From contig JBFWUF010000001.1 of NCBI GenBank assembly GCA_050247435.1, positions 62,001-126,000 on the forward strand: a stretch of 64,000 bases of DNA, read 5' to 3'. Source of the stretch: JAJVID01 sp050247435. GTDB lineage: Bacteria; Acidobacteriota; Blastocatellia; RBC074. Position 1 is the first letter of the stretch, and the number at the start of each line of letters is the position of its first letter. Positions 8,550 to 17,285 of this stretch are shown one piece after another. The notes below the pieces were generated by a model. The model was not told where the DNA came from. It searched no databases and saw only the letters and a program-made list of their open reading frames with translations. A program made the position numbers and the translations under genes.

Positions 8550-9086
8550 GTGTTACTGCTTCAGATTCCCGATCCATCGCTGGTCATCCTCGTCGGTCCT
8601 TCTGGGGCGGGCAAATCAACCTTCGCGGCTCGCCATTTCAAACCAACCGAAATCGTCTCTTCAGACCGATGCCGCGCTCTGGTCTGCGACGACGAAAGCG
8701 ATCAGAGCGTCAACGGAGCGGCGTTCAGCCTGCTACACCACATCGCGGGGGCCAGGCTTTGGGCGGGAAGGCTGACGGTGATTGACGCTACAAATTTGGA
8801 AATCGAGGCGCGCCGCCGTTTACTCCGCATCGCGGGAGACCATCAGGCGCCGACCGTCGCCATCGCCTTCAACATCCCGCTTGAAAGATGCTTGCGGCAG
8901 AATCTGACGCGCTCCGAACGCGTGGTGAAAGAGGAAGTGGTCGGCCATCACTCCACTCTGCTCGAGAAGGCGCTCGCGAACTTGGCGCTCGAAGGTTACG
9001 CGCGCGTTTACGTCCTGGATGAAACGAATTTGAATGACGTGGTGATCGAACGGATCAAATGGCAGATTGAACCCGGCGAAAATTAG
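8550..9086 (+). CDS. P-loop polynucleotide/small-molecule kinase-like ATPase
   Basis: A 178-residue single-domain P-loop protein. It shows GPSGAGKST (Walker A, residues about 16-24), VIDATN (Walker B-like strand with the Asp/Asn pair typical of polynucleotide-kinase-like enzymes) and an Arg-containing lid region (RCLRQNLTRSERVV). It resembles the kinase half of bacterial Pnkp and related AAA_33 proteins. In some bacteria the kinase is joined to a phosphatase and ligase; here it stands alone. The start is a GTG 20 bp after the phosphodiesterase stop codon, with CAGGAA nearby as weak ribosome binding site. The substrate could be RNA/DNA 5'-OH ends or a small molecule. Confidence 0.85.
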   Translation: MLLLQIPDPSLVILVGPSGAGKSTFAARHFKPTEIVSSDRCRALVCDDESDQSVNGAAFSLLHHIAGARLWAGRLTVIDATNLEIEARRRLLRIAGDHQAPTVAIAFNIPLERCLRQNLTRSERVVKEEVVGHHSTLLEKALANLALEGYARVYVLDETNLNDVVIERIKWQIEPGEN

Positions 9087-9203
9087 ATTTGGCGCGGCGG
9101 GATAATTTTAATCAGCGGAACTCATTTTCTTTTCTCAAAGCTTGGAATAATCGGCGAATTGAAACTTTCATGTAATCGCCTAGCAAAGATTAGCTAGGGG
9201 CCA

Positions 9204-9255
9204 GGGCGGGCCATTGGAGCTACGGCACCAGGCTCTGCTGGCCCGCTCCTTTTTA
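9204..9255 (+). terminator. probable intrinsic terminator after the P-loop kinase gene
   Basis: AGGGCGGGCCA (9203-9213) pairs with TGGCCCGCTCCT (9239-9250), with an additional smaller stem inside the loop, and is followed directly by TTTTTAATC. The loop is long (about 25 nt) for a terminator, so a structured small RNA is an alternative. The rest of the roughly 260-bp gap (9087-9344) shows nothing else. Confidence 0.6.
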
Positions 9256-9344
9256 ATCACCTGTTTGCCTGGCAATTTTTTCCGACCCTCCCCGACCCCC
9301 ATTCGTTTCTCCAATTACTCGCCTTCCTGCTCCAATAGTCTTAA

Positions 9345-9914
9345 TCAGGCGGATTTCGTCTTTTCAGAATCATTGCGAAACAGGTTTTTGAATTCGACCG
9401 AAGTTTTCCTGAGACCTACCCATTCGTTGAACAGATCGGGCGTTTGCAGCCAGACGGTGAACCACTGCGCAATCTCGGCTTGCTCCCGCCGCTGCGCCGC
9501 CGACATCTGAGGCAGTTGTGAACGCTCATCAGCGTTCTGCTTGGCTGTCCGGGCCGCTTCAAACGCGAAGCGCACGCCGACTTTGTCGCCCGCTTTCTTG
9601 AATTTTCGATATAGATCGTCAATCTCCCGGATGGAATCTTCCGCCTCCGCCAAATCGCTATTCTCCAAAAAATCGGCGAAGGCGTTCTCGTATTTCTCGG
9701 TCGCCGTCATCATCCTGAAGATTTGGTCGAAGCGGATAGGCAGTTCTTCCTCGTGCAGGATGCGGGCGATCTCGGCTGGCGTCATCGCGCCGCCCTCGCC
9801 GTACTCCGCGATCAGAGCCTGATTGATGATGGCGATCTCGCGCGCGGTGACTTCGCCCATCGCCTCGTCGTCGTAAATGTCCAGAACCAGCTCTCGTTTG
9901 GATTTACGTTTCAT
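9345..9914 (-). CDS. conserved-looking hypothetical protein
   Basis: A 189-residue charged, mainly helical protein with no signal peptide or membrane segment. It starts KRKSKRELVLDIYDDEAMGE and continues with a possible helix-turn-helix-like stretch (MTPAEIARILHEEELP, about residues 45-60). A long Glu/Asp/Lys-rich coiled region follows. I do not recognise a family. ATG 9914 is chosen over 9941 because AGGGG lies 8-9 bases upstream on the minus strand; that site touches the end of a 29-bp perfect inverted repeat. The gene lies downstream of the ABC ATPase on the same strand. Confidence 0.7.
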   Translation of the reverse strand: MKRKSKRELVLDIYDDEAMGEVTAREIAIINQALIAEYGEGGAMTPAEIARILHEEELPIRFDQIFRMMTATEKYENAFADFLENSDLAEAEDSIREIDDLYRKFKKAGDKVGVRFAFEAARTAKQNADERSQLPQMSAAQRREQAEIAQWFTVWLQTPDLFNEWVGLRKTSVEFKNLFRNDSEKTKSA

Positions 9915-9924
9915 TGGGTTTTCC

Positions 9925-10013
9925 CCTGGGAGCGCACGCATCCTTGCGTGCCTGGCTTCGGTAAAGTAGCGATTGATGAAGTCAAGGCACGCAAGGATGC
10001 GTGCGCTCCCAGG
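9925..10013. repeat. 29-bp perfect inverted repeat at the start of the hypothetical gene
   Basis: Arms 9925-9953 and 9985-10013 are perfect reverse complements over 29 bp, separated by 31 bp. Each arm is itself partly self-complementary (GCACGCAtccTTGCGTGC). It sits 3 bp after the ABC ATPase stop codon, and the outer CCCAGG leads straight into the AGGGG ribosome binding site of the next gene on the minus strand. Confidence 0.92.
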
Positions 10014-10016
10014 TTG

Positions 10017-10937
10017 TTATTGTTCATTCGCCCTCTTCACACTCTCAATGAAAATCTCGTTGAGCGAAGGCGCGACCATCTCGAACTTGGTGATGCGCGC
10101 GCCGTTGCTGACCAGTTGCCGGAGCAGCGATTGCGGGTCGGAGCCGTTTTCCAGAAAGATTTCGGTGTGATCGCGGTTGGGCGTGAACTCTCTGACCAGG
10201 GGATTGTTGGCGAGCGTCTCTTCAAAATCCTCCCCGTCAACCGCGATGTAGCGCCAACCGAAGCCGCGTTTGACTTCGCGCACGGGGCCTCCGAGCAGTT
10301 TTCGCCCCTGGTTCATCAGGCAGATTTCGTCGCAAAGCTCTTCGGCCTGCTCCATCAGGTGAGTCGAGAAGATGATCGTTTTGTTGTTCTCCTTCAACTC
10401 CTGCACGATCTCTTTAAGCAGGCCGGAGCTGATCGGGTCGAGGCCGGAGAACGGCTCGTCGAGGATGACCAGGTCGGGCGAATGCAGGATGGTCGAGACG
10501 AACTGGATTTTCTGCTGCATGCCTTTCGACAACTCTTCCCACTTCTTGTTCTTTGATCCGGTCATTTCTATTCGGTCGAGCCACGAGTCAATGCGTTTCT
10601 GGGCTTCCTGGCGTGGGAGGCCTTTCAGTTCGGCGAAAAAAGCTAGCTGTTCGCCGACTTTCATTTTTTTGTACAGGCCGCGATCTTCGGGCAGATAGCC
10701 CACGCGCTCCTGCAACTTCGCGCTGATCGGCTGGCCGAAGAGCGCGATCTGGCCCGAATCGGGCATGGTGATGTTGACGATCATTCGGATGGTGGTTGAT
10801 TTGCCCGCGCCGTTCGGCCCCAGCAAACCAAAGATGCTCCCCCGGGAGACTTCAAGGGAGAGATTGTTGACCGCCACGAAATCGCCGTAACTTTTGCTGA
10901 CTTGATTAACTGAAATAGCGTTGGACATATTGGACAT
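10017..10937 (-). CDS. ABC transporter ATP-binding protein (orphan)
   Basis: A 306-residue ABC ATPase of the type that pairs with ABC-2 permeases (CcmA-like, with a DUF4162-like C-terminal extension). It shows GPNGAGKST (Walker A, about residues 40-48), a Q-loop near LPEDRGLY, the signature ELSKGMQQK, LVILDEPFSGLD (Walker B and D-loop) and FSTHLM (switch His). The C-terminal 80 residues form the small beta-rich regulatory domain. No permease gene is adjacent: upstream is a long palindrome-rich intergenic block and downstream an unknown gene. Partner permeases must lie elsewhere. ATG 10937 has GAGAG upstream; ATG 10928 is possible. Confidence 0.93.
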   Translation of the reverse strand: MSNMSNAISVNQVSKSYGDFVAVNNLSLEVSRGSIFGLLGPNGAGKSTTIRMIVNITMPDSGQIALFGQPISAKLQERVGYLPEDRGLYKKMKVGEQLAFFAELKGLPRQEAQKRIDSWLDRIEMTGSKNKKWEELSKGMQQKIQFVSTILHSPDLVILDEPFSGLDPISSGLLKEIVQELKENNKTIIFSTHLMEQAEELCDEICLMNQGRKLLGGPVREVKRGFGWRYIAVDGEDFEETLANNPLVREFTPNRDHTEIFLENGSDPQSLLRQLVSNGARITKFEMVAPSLNEIFIESVKRANEQ

Positions 10938-11025
10938 AAATGCTCTCGGAAATATTCAGGTGAACGCGGCTATCGTACTTCAGCGAGTCATTGCGCTCAA
11001 GATGGATGGATCGGAGCCACGAGCT

Positions 11026-11392
11026 TTGTCCGACAAGCTGCCAGCCAATGGTATCTACACAAGCTTGAAACGCCTGTGTTTATTGGCTTTTTCCCTAGCC
11101 CAGCGATTCATCGCTGGGCTGGGGGGCGCCTATTGCTTTCAGCCCGGTTCACCGGGCTTTCACAATGGCTTTAGCCGAGAATGCGGCAAACTGGCTAAAG
11201 CCAAGGGGAAAGAGCGGTGAACCGCCCTGAAGATGTTTTATCACTTTCCTACCCAGCGATGAATCGCTGGGCTAGGGAAAAGGTCTGGCAGATTTGTGTA
11301 GACACCATTGGCTGCCAGCTTGTCGCGGGCTTCCGCGACTCACCAATTGGCTGTCATTGGAAACAGCGACAAGCTGGCAGCTTGTCGGACAA
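11026..11392. repeat. composite block of nested palindromes
   Basis: The gap 10938-11626 holds no gene. Its centre is a set of nested inverted repeats. TTGTCCGACAAGCTG (11026-11040) pairs perfectly with 11378-11392. The 32-bp arm 11031-11062 also pairs with 11294-11325 with two mismatches. CCCTAGCCCAGCGATTCATC-type sequence (11089-11120) pairs with 11251-11281, and each copy is itself a hairpin. Inside lie AGCCCGGTTCACCGGGCT (about 11141-11158), a GGCTTTAGCC/GGCTAAAGCC pair (about 11167-11202) and GCGGTGAACCGC (about 11214-11225). Confidence 0.9.
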
Positions 11393-11414
11393 CGCGCGCA
11401 ACTCCGATTCGCGC

Positions 11415-11444
11415 TCGACGCTTTAGACGCGCCTCGGCTATAAT
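11415..11444 (+). promoter_or_regulatory. candidate promoter of the exopolysaccharide operon
   Basis: TATAAT at 11439-11444 is a perfect -10. The best -35 (TCGACG, 11415-11420, spacing 18) is weak. Predicted 5' leader to the first gene (ATG 11627) is about 175 nt and shows no recognised riboswitch. Confidence 0.5.
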
Positions 11445-11626
11445 CCCCGCTCCGAATGGCCTTGCGTGATCGTCAAATTACGAAAAGGATCACGAAGGCG
11501 GGTTCCAAAGCGCGAATGCAGACCGCGCCTTCAAGCTGAACCGAATACCCCCGCAGATCGCCTCATCGTCGCAAATGTTTCGAGAACAACCGAAACCGGA
11601 GAGCCGAAAGGCTCGGAGAATTGGAA

Positions 11627-13216
11627 ATGGCCAGCTTTAGAGTGAGAACGCCCTCCGAATATTTGAGGCTCCTTTGGCGGCGTCGTTATTTCATACTTGC
11701 GCCGTTCGTGATCACGGGCGCGGCGCTCTGCTGGGCCGTCCAGGGTTTGCCGAACATTTACGAGTCCACGACGATGATCATCGTCGTTCCGCCGCGCGTC
11801 TCCTCCAATTACGTGCAGCCGGTCAACCCGGTTGACGTCAATTCACGCCTCAGCACGATCCAGAAGCAGGTCACCAGCCGCACCGAGTTGCAGCGTGTCA
11901 TCAGCCGGTTCGGGCTGTACAAAGACATGATCGAGCGCAACACGCCAATCGAGCTGGTGATTGACGAGATGCAGCGCCACATCTTCGTCCGCCCGCAGAG
12001 CACGCCGACCGGGACGAACGCTTTCACGATCTCTTTTCGGGGCGCCGACCCGCGCACCGTGCGCGACGTGACGGCGGAACTGGCCGCGCGTTTCATTGAC
12101 GTCAACTCCGACGAGACGCGCCGCGAGGCTTACACGACGATTGATCAACTCGAAGAGCAGATCGAAGCTGTGAGGACTCAGTTGGAAGAGATCGAGAAGA
12201 GCCGCGCCGGCTATCTGGTCCGCAATCCCGACGCGATTCCGGGGCAGGAGATGAGCATGCTCGGCCAGATGAATAGCTTGAGCATGATCCGCCAATCGCA
12301 GCAATCTTCGATTGACGCGCTGCGCGCCCAGGTTTCGACCAACGAACAGATGCTGGCCGCGATGCGGTCGCAGGAGAACGTCGAGCCGGAGCCGCCGCTG
12401 GCCGCCGGGCAGACCGAAGGCCAACTGCGCGCGCGCCGCGCCGATTTCGAGGCTCAGCTCAGACAACTGCTGATCAAATACACCGAGAAGGCCCCGGAAG
12501 TGATCGCCGTCCGCGTCCAGCTTGACGCGATCAATCGCGAGTTGGACGATTTGCGAAACAGAACCGAGCAGGACAAGGCCGCCCGCCGCGCCGCGCGCAA
12601 GGTCAACCCGCAGGTTCAGAGCATGGAGATCAAGATCGCCACCGACAAAAAAGAGCTTGAACGCAAGCAGGCCGAGATGGAGCGCACCAACAACCAGATC
12701 GCCGAATTGCAATCAAGACTCCGTTCGACGCCGCTGTTGGCGACCGAGGCGACCAAGATCGAGCGCGACTACGACGTGCTGCGCAAACGCTACGACGACC
12801 TGATCGCCAAGCGCGACAACGCGAAGTTCGGCGCGAAAGTGATCAACGATTTCAGCGGCGAGACTTTCAGAATGCAGGATCCGGCCAATCTGCCCGAAGT
12901 GCCGGTTTCGCCGAAACGACGGCTGCTCTACCCGCTGTCGCTGGTCATCGGCTTGATGACTGGCTTGATCGCGGCGATTGCAATCGAGGCCCGCGCGATG
13001 ATGACTATCCGCGACGGGAAGGACGTGGCCCATTACGCGCGCCTGCCGCTGCTCGTGACCGTGCCGAAGATCGTCACCGAGCAGGAGCGCCGGATGAGGC
13101 CGCTGGTGATCACGGCCAAAATCTTCGGCGTTATGCTGCTGATCGCCGCGGCGGTTCCGCTGCTGTACCAGGCGATTAAAGTTTCACGATTGTTGAATGT
13201 TTTGGCGGGAAGCTGA
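11627..13216 (+). CDS. Wzz/chain-length-determinant-type exopolysaccharide protein
   Basis: A 529-residue polysaccharide co-polymerase with the classic layout. The short cytoplasmic N-terminus (RTPSEYLRLLWRRR) is followed by a membrane helix at about residues 23-42, and a Wzz domain. Long coiled coils span about residues 165-400, with a PVSPKRRL motif before the second membrane helix (about 430-450). An additional C-terminal hydrophobic segment lies near residues 495-515. The length and coiled coils match the XrtA/PEP-CTERM-associated chain-length family. It works with the BY-kinase encoded two genes downstream to control polymer length and export. GGAG at 11615-11618 supports ATG 11627. First gene of the operon. 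Confidence 0.92.
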   Translation: MASFRVRTPSEYLRLLWRRRYFILAPFVITGAALCWAVQGLPNIYESTTMIIVVPPRVSSNYVQPVNPVDVNSRLSTIQKQVTSRTELQRVISRFGLYKDMIERNTPIELVIDEMQRHIFVRPQSTPTGTNAFTISFRGADPRTVRDVTAELAARFIDVNSDETRREAYTTIDQLEEQIEAVRTQLEEIEKSRAGYLVRNPDAIPGQEMSMLGQMNSLSMIRQSQQSSIDALRAQVSTNEQMLAAMRSQENVEPEPPLAAGQTEGQLRARRADFEAQLRQLLIKYTEKAPEVIAVRVQLDAINRELDDLRNRTEQDKAARRAARKVNPQVQSMEIKIATDKKELERKQAEMERTNNQIAELQSRLRSTPLLATEATKIERDYDVLRKRYDDLIAKRDNAKFGAKVINDFSGETFRMQDPANLPEVPVSPKRRLLYPLSLVIGLMTGLIAAIAIEARAMMTIRDGKDVAHYARLPLLVTVPKIVTEQERRMRPLVITAKIFGVMLLIAAAVPLLYQAIKVSRLLNVLAGS

Positions 13217-13223
13217 TTCAAGA

Positions 13224-13311
13224 GTTTTCAGTTTTCAGTTTTCAGTTTTCAGCAAACGGTTAATTTGGTCACTTGCTGAAAACTGAAAACTGAAAACTGA
13301 AAACTGAAAAC
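13224..13311. repeat. palindrome of TTTTCAG words abutting the ATPase start codon
   Basis: The left arm (13224-13254) is four GTTTTCA units ending in GCA. The right arm (13274-13311) starts TGCTGAAAA and continues as five CTGAAAA units. The right arm ends 5 bp before ATG 13317, so it occupies the place where a ribosome binding site should be. Spacer between arms is 19 bp. Confidence 0.92.
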
Positions 13312-13316
13312 TGATT

Positions 13317-14387
13317 ATGTATCTGCAATTTTACGGCCTGCGCGACATTCCATTCAGTCTCACGCCCGACCCGCGATTTCTGTATTTCACAGCCAGCCAT
13401 CGTGAAGTGATGGCCAATCTGAGTTACGGCATTCAGCACGGGAAAGGGCTGATAGTCGCGACCGGTGAAGTCGGAACGGGCAAGACCACGATGCTGCGCG
13501 CGATGCTGACGCGGCTCGACCGAAGCGTGCTCAGTTCATACATCTTCAATCCGGGTTTGACCGTGCCCGACCTTTATCAGCAGATGGCCGCCGATTTCAG
13601 CCTGGGCCAGTACACATCGAAATCTGACATGCTGATGAAGCTCGGAAAGATGCTGATGATGCGCCATTCGCGCGGGCTGCGGACGGTACTGATTGTTGAC
13701 GAGGCGCAGGGTTTGTCACGCGATCTGTTGGAAGAAGTCAGGCTGCTGCTCAACTTTGAGACTTACACGGAGAAGCAACTGCAAATTATTCTGGTCGGGC
13801 AGCCGGAGTTGCGCCAGTTGTTGAACAGCCCCGACCTGCGGCAGCTTAAACAGCGCATCAGTCTGCGTTGCGAGATCAAGCCGCTCAAGGCCGATGATGT
13901 TTCGGGCTACATACGCTCGCGGTTGAAAGTCGCCGGGGCTTCGCGGCTGGATATGTTCACTGCTGATGCTGTCGCGATGATCTACCGCGCGTCGGAAGGC
14001 ATTCCGCGTCTGGTGAACAACATTTGCGACAACGCGTTGCTGACCGGCTACGCGATGAACTCACGGATGATCAACGCGGAGATCGTCGCCGAAGTCGCCG
14101 AATCGCTCGATCTGCTGCGCCCGATGATCGAGGACGACCCGCGCGTCGTGATGGAATCGTCGTTGCCCGCGTTGCCCGTGATCAACGAACAGGCTGAAGA
14201 GAATTGGGCCGGCGCCTCGCCCAGCGTTTCGATTACTGAAGCGCCTCGCCAGCGCCGCAATTCGCGGCGCCGCAACGCGCAACGCGGCGGAGGCCGGCAG
14301 GATCAGAACGAGGTCACGCAATTCAAAGTCATCTCGTCGCTGAAAAACGACGGGGATGAGGCTGAAGAAAATATCAAGACAGGGTGA
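13317..14387 (+). CDS. ExeA-like AAA ATPase of exopolysaccharide/exosortase-type loci
   Basis: A 356-residue AAA ATPase of the ExeA/GspA type, very like the ATPases linked to XrtA/PEP-CTERM polysaccharide loci. It starts MYLQFYGLRDIPFSLTPDPR, the usual opening of the family. GEVGTGKTT is Walker A (about residues 45-53), LIVDEAQGLS is Walker B, and VGQPELRQLL with LKQRISLRC are family motifs. The C-terminal 80 residues are Arg- and Asn-rich and look disordered; they include an RRNSRRRNAQR stretch. Start is at ATG 13317 directly behind a palindrome, with no clear ribosome binding site. A 27-bp gap separates it from the BY-kinase gene. Confidence 0.93.
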   Translation: MYLQFYGLRDIPFSLTPDPRFLYFTASHREVMANLSYGIQHGKGLIVATGEVGTGKTTMLRAMLTRLDRSVLSSYIFNPGLTVPDLYQQMAADFSLGQYTSKSDMLMKLGKMLMMRHSRGLRTVLIVDEAQGLSRDLLEEVRLLLNFETYTEKQLQIILVGQPELRQLLNSPDLRQLKQRISLRCEIKPLKADDVSGYIRSRLKVAGASRLDMFTADAVAMIYRASEGIPRLVNNICDNALLTGYAMNSRMINAEIVAEVAESLDLLRPMIEDDPRVVMESSLPALPVINEQAEENWAGASPSVSITEAPRQRRNSRRRNAQRGGGRQDQNEVTQFKVISSLKNDGDEAEENIKTG

Positions 14388-14414
14388 GATAAAAGCCTCC
14401 AAGAGACATATTTC

Positions 14415-15716
14415 ATGACGAGAGTGTTCGAAGCGCTACAGCGCGAACAGGAACGGAAGAAAAACGAGGCGAGCCGCGACCCGCTGGCGGCTGAGACGGG
14501 CGCGCCGCCAGATGCGCTTGAGGACGAGCCGAAAACGGATTCGGAGATCGCCGCGACGGAATTCGAGTTGCCATCGGTGATCGGTTCGCCAGTCGCTCCT
14601 CGCTCGAATGACGGGATGGTTTTACCCGCTGCTGGTAAGGCGCCCGGTGTTGAAAGCGCCACATCCGGCAAGCCCGGCAAAGTGGATGTGGTCAACGGCC
14701 ATGCGGCTTCTATCACTGCTCCGGCCACTGCTCCGGCCACTGCCCCGCATCCGAACAATTCCGCGAACGGAAACGCTCACAACGAGGCGCCGACGTCGAA
14801 TCACCTGCCGGATCAGGCGACGGGGAATCAAGCCGCCTCCAGAGTTGTTGGAGACATTCGCAGCCGGCAGACCGAGACTCAGAGGCTGCGTGAAGAACTT
14901 TCGCTTCACGCCGTCGCGCGGGCGTCGCGCGAAATCCCGATTGAGCGCCTCGTCACGTCTCGATTGCACCAGCGATTGATCGTGCTGACCGAACCCACGG
15001 CGCCCGAATGCGAGCAGTACCGAACGCTGCGCACACAACTTTTTCACGCCGCCGAAAAGCGGCAGACTCAGATAGTGGTCATCACCAGCGCGCTCGCGGG
15101 CGAGGGTAAAACGTCAACGACGCTCAACCTGGCGCTGGCCGTCGCTCAGTCGAAAGAGAACCGCGTGCTGGTGATTGACGGAGATTTGCGCCGCCCGAAC
15201 GTCGCGACATATCTGGGGATGCGTCCGAAGGTGGGCTTGAGCGAAGTTTTGAAAGGCGAGGTTGAAACGCTCGATTCAATCGTTTGCCTGGACGAGCCGG
15301 AGCTTTACGTCCTGCCGATCAGCCGCGAGTCGGCGAACCCGACCGAGTTGCTTTCGAGCGAACGCTTCGCCGAAACCGTCAGGGAGTTGCGCGACTATTT
15401 CGATTTCATATTGATAGATTCGCCGCCGGTTATGCCCTTCGCCGATGCGCGCCTGCTGTCCAATCATTCCGACGCGGTGATCCTCGTCGTCCGCGCCGAG
15501 AAAGCGCCTTACGAGACGGTCGAGAAAGCCGTCGAGGTTTTGCCGTCGGGGCGAATTCTGGGCGTTGTGCTGAACGACGCCCAACACATCCGGGAGACGG
15601 ATTATTACGATTACTACTACAGCTACACACAGCGGGAACAGCGCCGCCGCACGTTGCTGGGCAAGCTTTCAAGCCGTGTGCGTGATAGCTGGTTGGGAAG
15701 GAAGATAAAGTTGTAA
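14415..15716 (+). CDS. BY-kinase (CpsD/CapB-like tyrosine autokinase)
   Basis: A 433-residue bacterial tyrosine kinase. About 170 N-terminal residues are low-complexity linker, including an APAT repeat (four near-identical 12-bp units about 14716-14750). The kinase domain follows. SALAGEGKTS is Walker A, VLVIDGDLRRP is Walker A', and FILIDSPPV is Walker B. The C-terminus carries the autophosphorylation cluster (DYYDYYYSY). The protein has no membrane helix and so relies on the Wzz-like protein as its membrane partner. Family members cycle phosphorylation to drive polymer assembly. Full-length and intact. Confidence 0.94.
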   Translation: MTRVFEALQREQERKKNEASRDPLAAETGAPPDALEDEPKTDSEIAATEFELPSVIGSPVAPRSNDGMVLPAAGKAPGVESATSGKPGKVDVVNGHAASITAPATAPATAPHPNNSANGNAHNEAPTSNHLPDQATGNQAASRVVGDIRSRQTETQRLREELSLHAVARASREIPIERLVTSRLHQRLIVLTEPTAPECEQYRTLRTQLFHAAEKRQTQIVVITSALAGEGKTSTTLNLALAVAQSKENRVLVIDGDLRRPNVATYLGMRPKVGLSEVLKGEVETLDSIVCLDEPELYVLPISRESANPTELLSSERFAETVRELRDYFDFILIDSPPVMPFADARLLSNHSDAVILVVRAEKAPYETVEKAVEVLPSGRILGVVLNDAQHIRETDYYDYYYSYTQREQRRRTLLGKLSSRVRDSWLGRKIKL

Positions 15717-15836
15717 GCGGATGAAGTTGTCGGTGATGAATGACGCGTGACGCGCGGAATCGGCCACGATAGCGTTGAGCGTCGTCCTGGGCCCCTCACA
15801 AACCGAAACCTCACGGCCTCACACATCGCAAGTTTT

Positions 15837-17261
15837 ATGTTCAGACGCGGCTTGTGGATCAAGACAGTTCTTTTGGTGACAGTGGAAGCGGGAATTATCA
15901 TCACCGTTGTCCTGCTCAGTCTTTATCTGCGCTTTCCACAACGTTACTCCCACGTCCTGTTTGGGCAACGCGGGATATACAAAGTCGCATTCACCACGAT
16001 CATCTGCCAATTTATCTTTTACCTGTTCGACCTTTACGACGTTTCAAAACCGAGGTTGCGCCGCGAATTGCTGAGCAATCTGTTTCAGGCCGCAGGAGTG
16101 GCCACGCTGGTTCTGGCCGTGGTTGTTTTGTTGAGGCCGACATTGCTGCTGGGTTATTTGCAGCAAATGGATGGCGTCACGGTGCGTTACGGCAACGGCG
16201 TGCCGGTCATCGCGATGGTTCTGGCGCTGGCGCTGATGATCTGCTGGCGGCTGGGGATTCACTGGGTGATGCGCCACCCGAAGCTCGGCGAGAGGGTGCT
16301 GATCGTCGGGGCCGACGGGCTGGCCGTCGAGGTCGCGCGCGAGGCGATGGCGCGCCGCGATCTTGGTTACAAAGTCGTCGGCTTCATCGCCGAAGACCGG
16401 AAACTGATCGGCGAGTCGCTGCTCAATCCGAAAGTGCTCGGCGTGGTCGGCGACCTGAGCCGGATTGTCGAAGAGCAGAGCATTGACCGCGTGGTCGTCG
16501 CGCTTCAGGATCGCCGAGGCCACATGCCGGTTGATCAACTGCTGAAAATCCGTCTGGAGGGGCGCGCCGCGATTGAGGAAGGAACGGCGCTTTACGAACG
16601 GTTGACCGGCAAGATCAGCGTTGAGATGCTGCGCCCTAGTTGGATAATTTTTTCCGGCGGCGGCAAACGCAGCACGGTCTGGAACGCGATTCGGCGCGTA
16701 TTCAATTTCATATTGGCGCTCATCGCCACGCTTCTTTCGCTGCCTATCGCGGTTCTCACGGCGATTGCGATCAAGCTGGAATCGCCCGGCCCGATTTTTT
16801 ACACCCAGGAGCGGATCGGCAAAAACGGGCGCGTCTTCAGGATCATCAAGTTCCGTTCGATGCGGCAGGACGCCGAAGTTGACGGCCAGCCGCAATGGGC
16901 GCGCCGCCGCGACCCGCGCATCACCCGTGTCGGCGCTTTCATCCGCAAAACGCGCATTGACGAAATACCGCAATTCATCAACATCCTGCGCGGCGAGATG
17001 AACTTCGTCGGGCCGCGCGCCGAACGCCCCTTCTTCGTCGAGCAATTGAACGAGCAGATTCCGTTCTACTCCCAGCGCCACCTGGTTGAACCGGGATTGA
17101 CCGGGTGGGCGCAGGTCAATTACGGCTACACCTCGTCGGTGGAAGACGCGATTCAAAAATTGCAGTACGATCTCTATTACATCAAGAACGTCTCGATCCT
17201 TTTCGACATCTGGATTATCTTCAAGACCATCAGGATCGTGCTATTCGGATACGGCAGGTAA
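15837..17261 (+). CDS. polyprenyl-phosphate sugar phosphotransferase (priming enzyme)
   Basis: A 474-residue enzyme of the WbaP/WcaJ bacterial sugar transferase family, close to the EpsB-type member seen in PEP-CTERM loci. Four to five N-terminal membrane helices are followed by a CoA-binding-like Rossmann region (VLIVGADGLAVEVAREA) and the C-terminal catalytic domain. The domain carries a membrane helix, the KFRSMR and KTRIDEIPQFINIL motifs and LTGWAQVNY. It transfers a sugar phosphate to undecaprenyl phosphate, starting repeat-unit synthesis. ATG 15837 gives the N-terminus typical of the family (MFRRGLWIKT). A GTG at 15747 would add 30 unconserved-looking residues and cannot be excluded. 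Confidence 0.92.
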   Translation: MFRRGLWIKTVLLVTVEAGIIITVVLLSLYLRFPQRYSHVLFGQRGIYKVAFTTIICQFIFYLFDLYDVSKPRLRRELLSNLFQAAGVATLVLAVVVLLRPTLLLGYLQQMDGVTVRYGNGVPVIAMVLALALMICWRLGIHWVMRHPKLGERVLIVGADGLAVEVAREAMARRDLGYKVVGFIAEDRKLIGESLLNPKVLGVVGDLSRIVEEQSIDRVVVALQDRRGHMPVDQLLKIRLEGRAAIEEGTALYERLTGKISVEMLRPSWIIFSGGGKRSTVWNAIRRVFNFILALIATLLSLPIAVLTAIAIKLESPGPIFYTQERIGKNGRVFRIIKFRSMRQDAEVDGQPQWARRRDPRITRVGAFIRKTRIDEIPQFINILRGEMNFVGPRAERPFFVEQLNEQIPFYSQRHLVEPGLTGWAQVNYGYTSSVEDAIQKLQYDLYYIKNVSILFDIWIIFKTIRIVLFGYGR

Positions 17262-17285
17262 TTTCGACGTGACGGGAGGTCTTAA

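Noticed and set aside
9214..9510. Plus-strand frame in the gap after the P-loop kinase
   Set aside because: It starts inside the terminator hairpin and overlaps the better-supported minus-strand gene at 9345.
13224..13311. Regular repeats as a CRISPR array
   Set aside because: The units are only 7 bp and have no spacers; the two arms are reverse complements. No cas gene is present.
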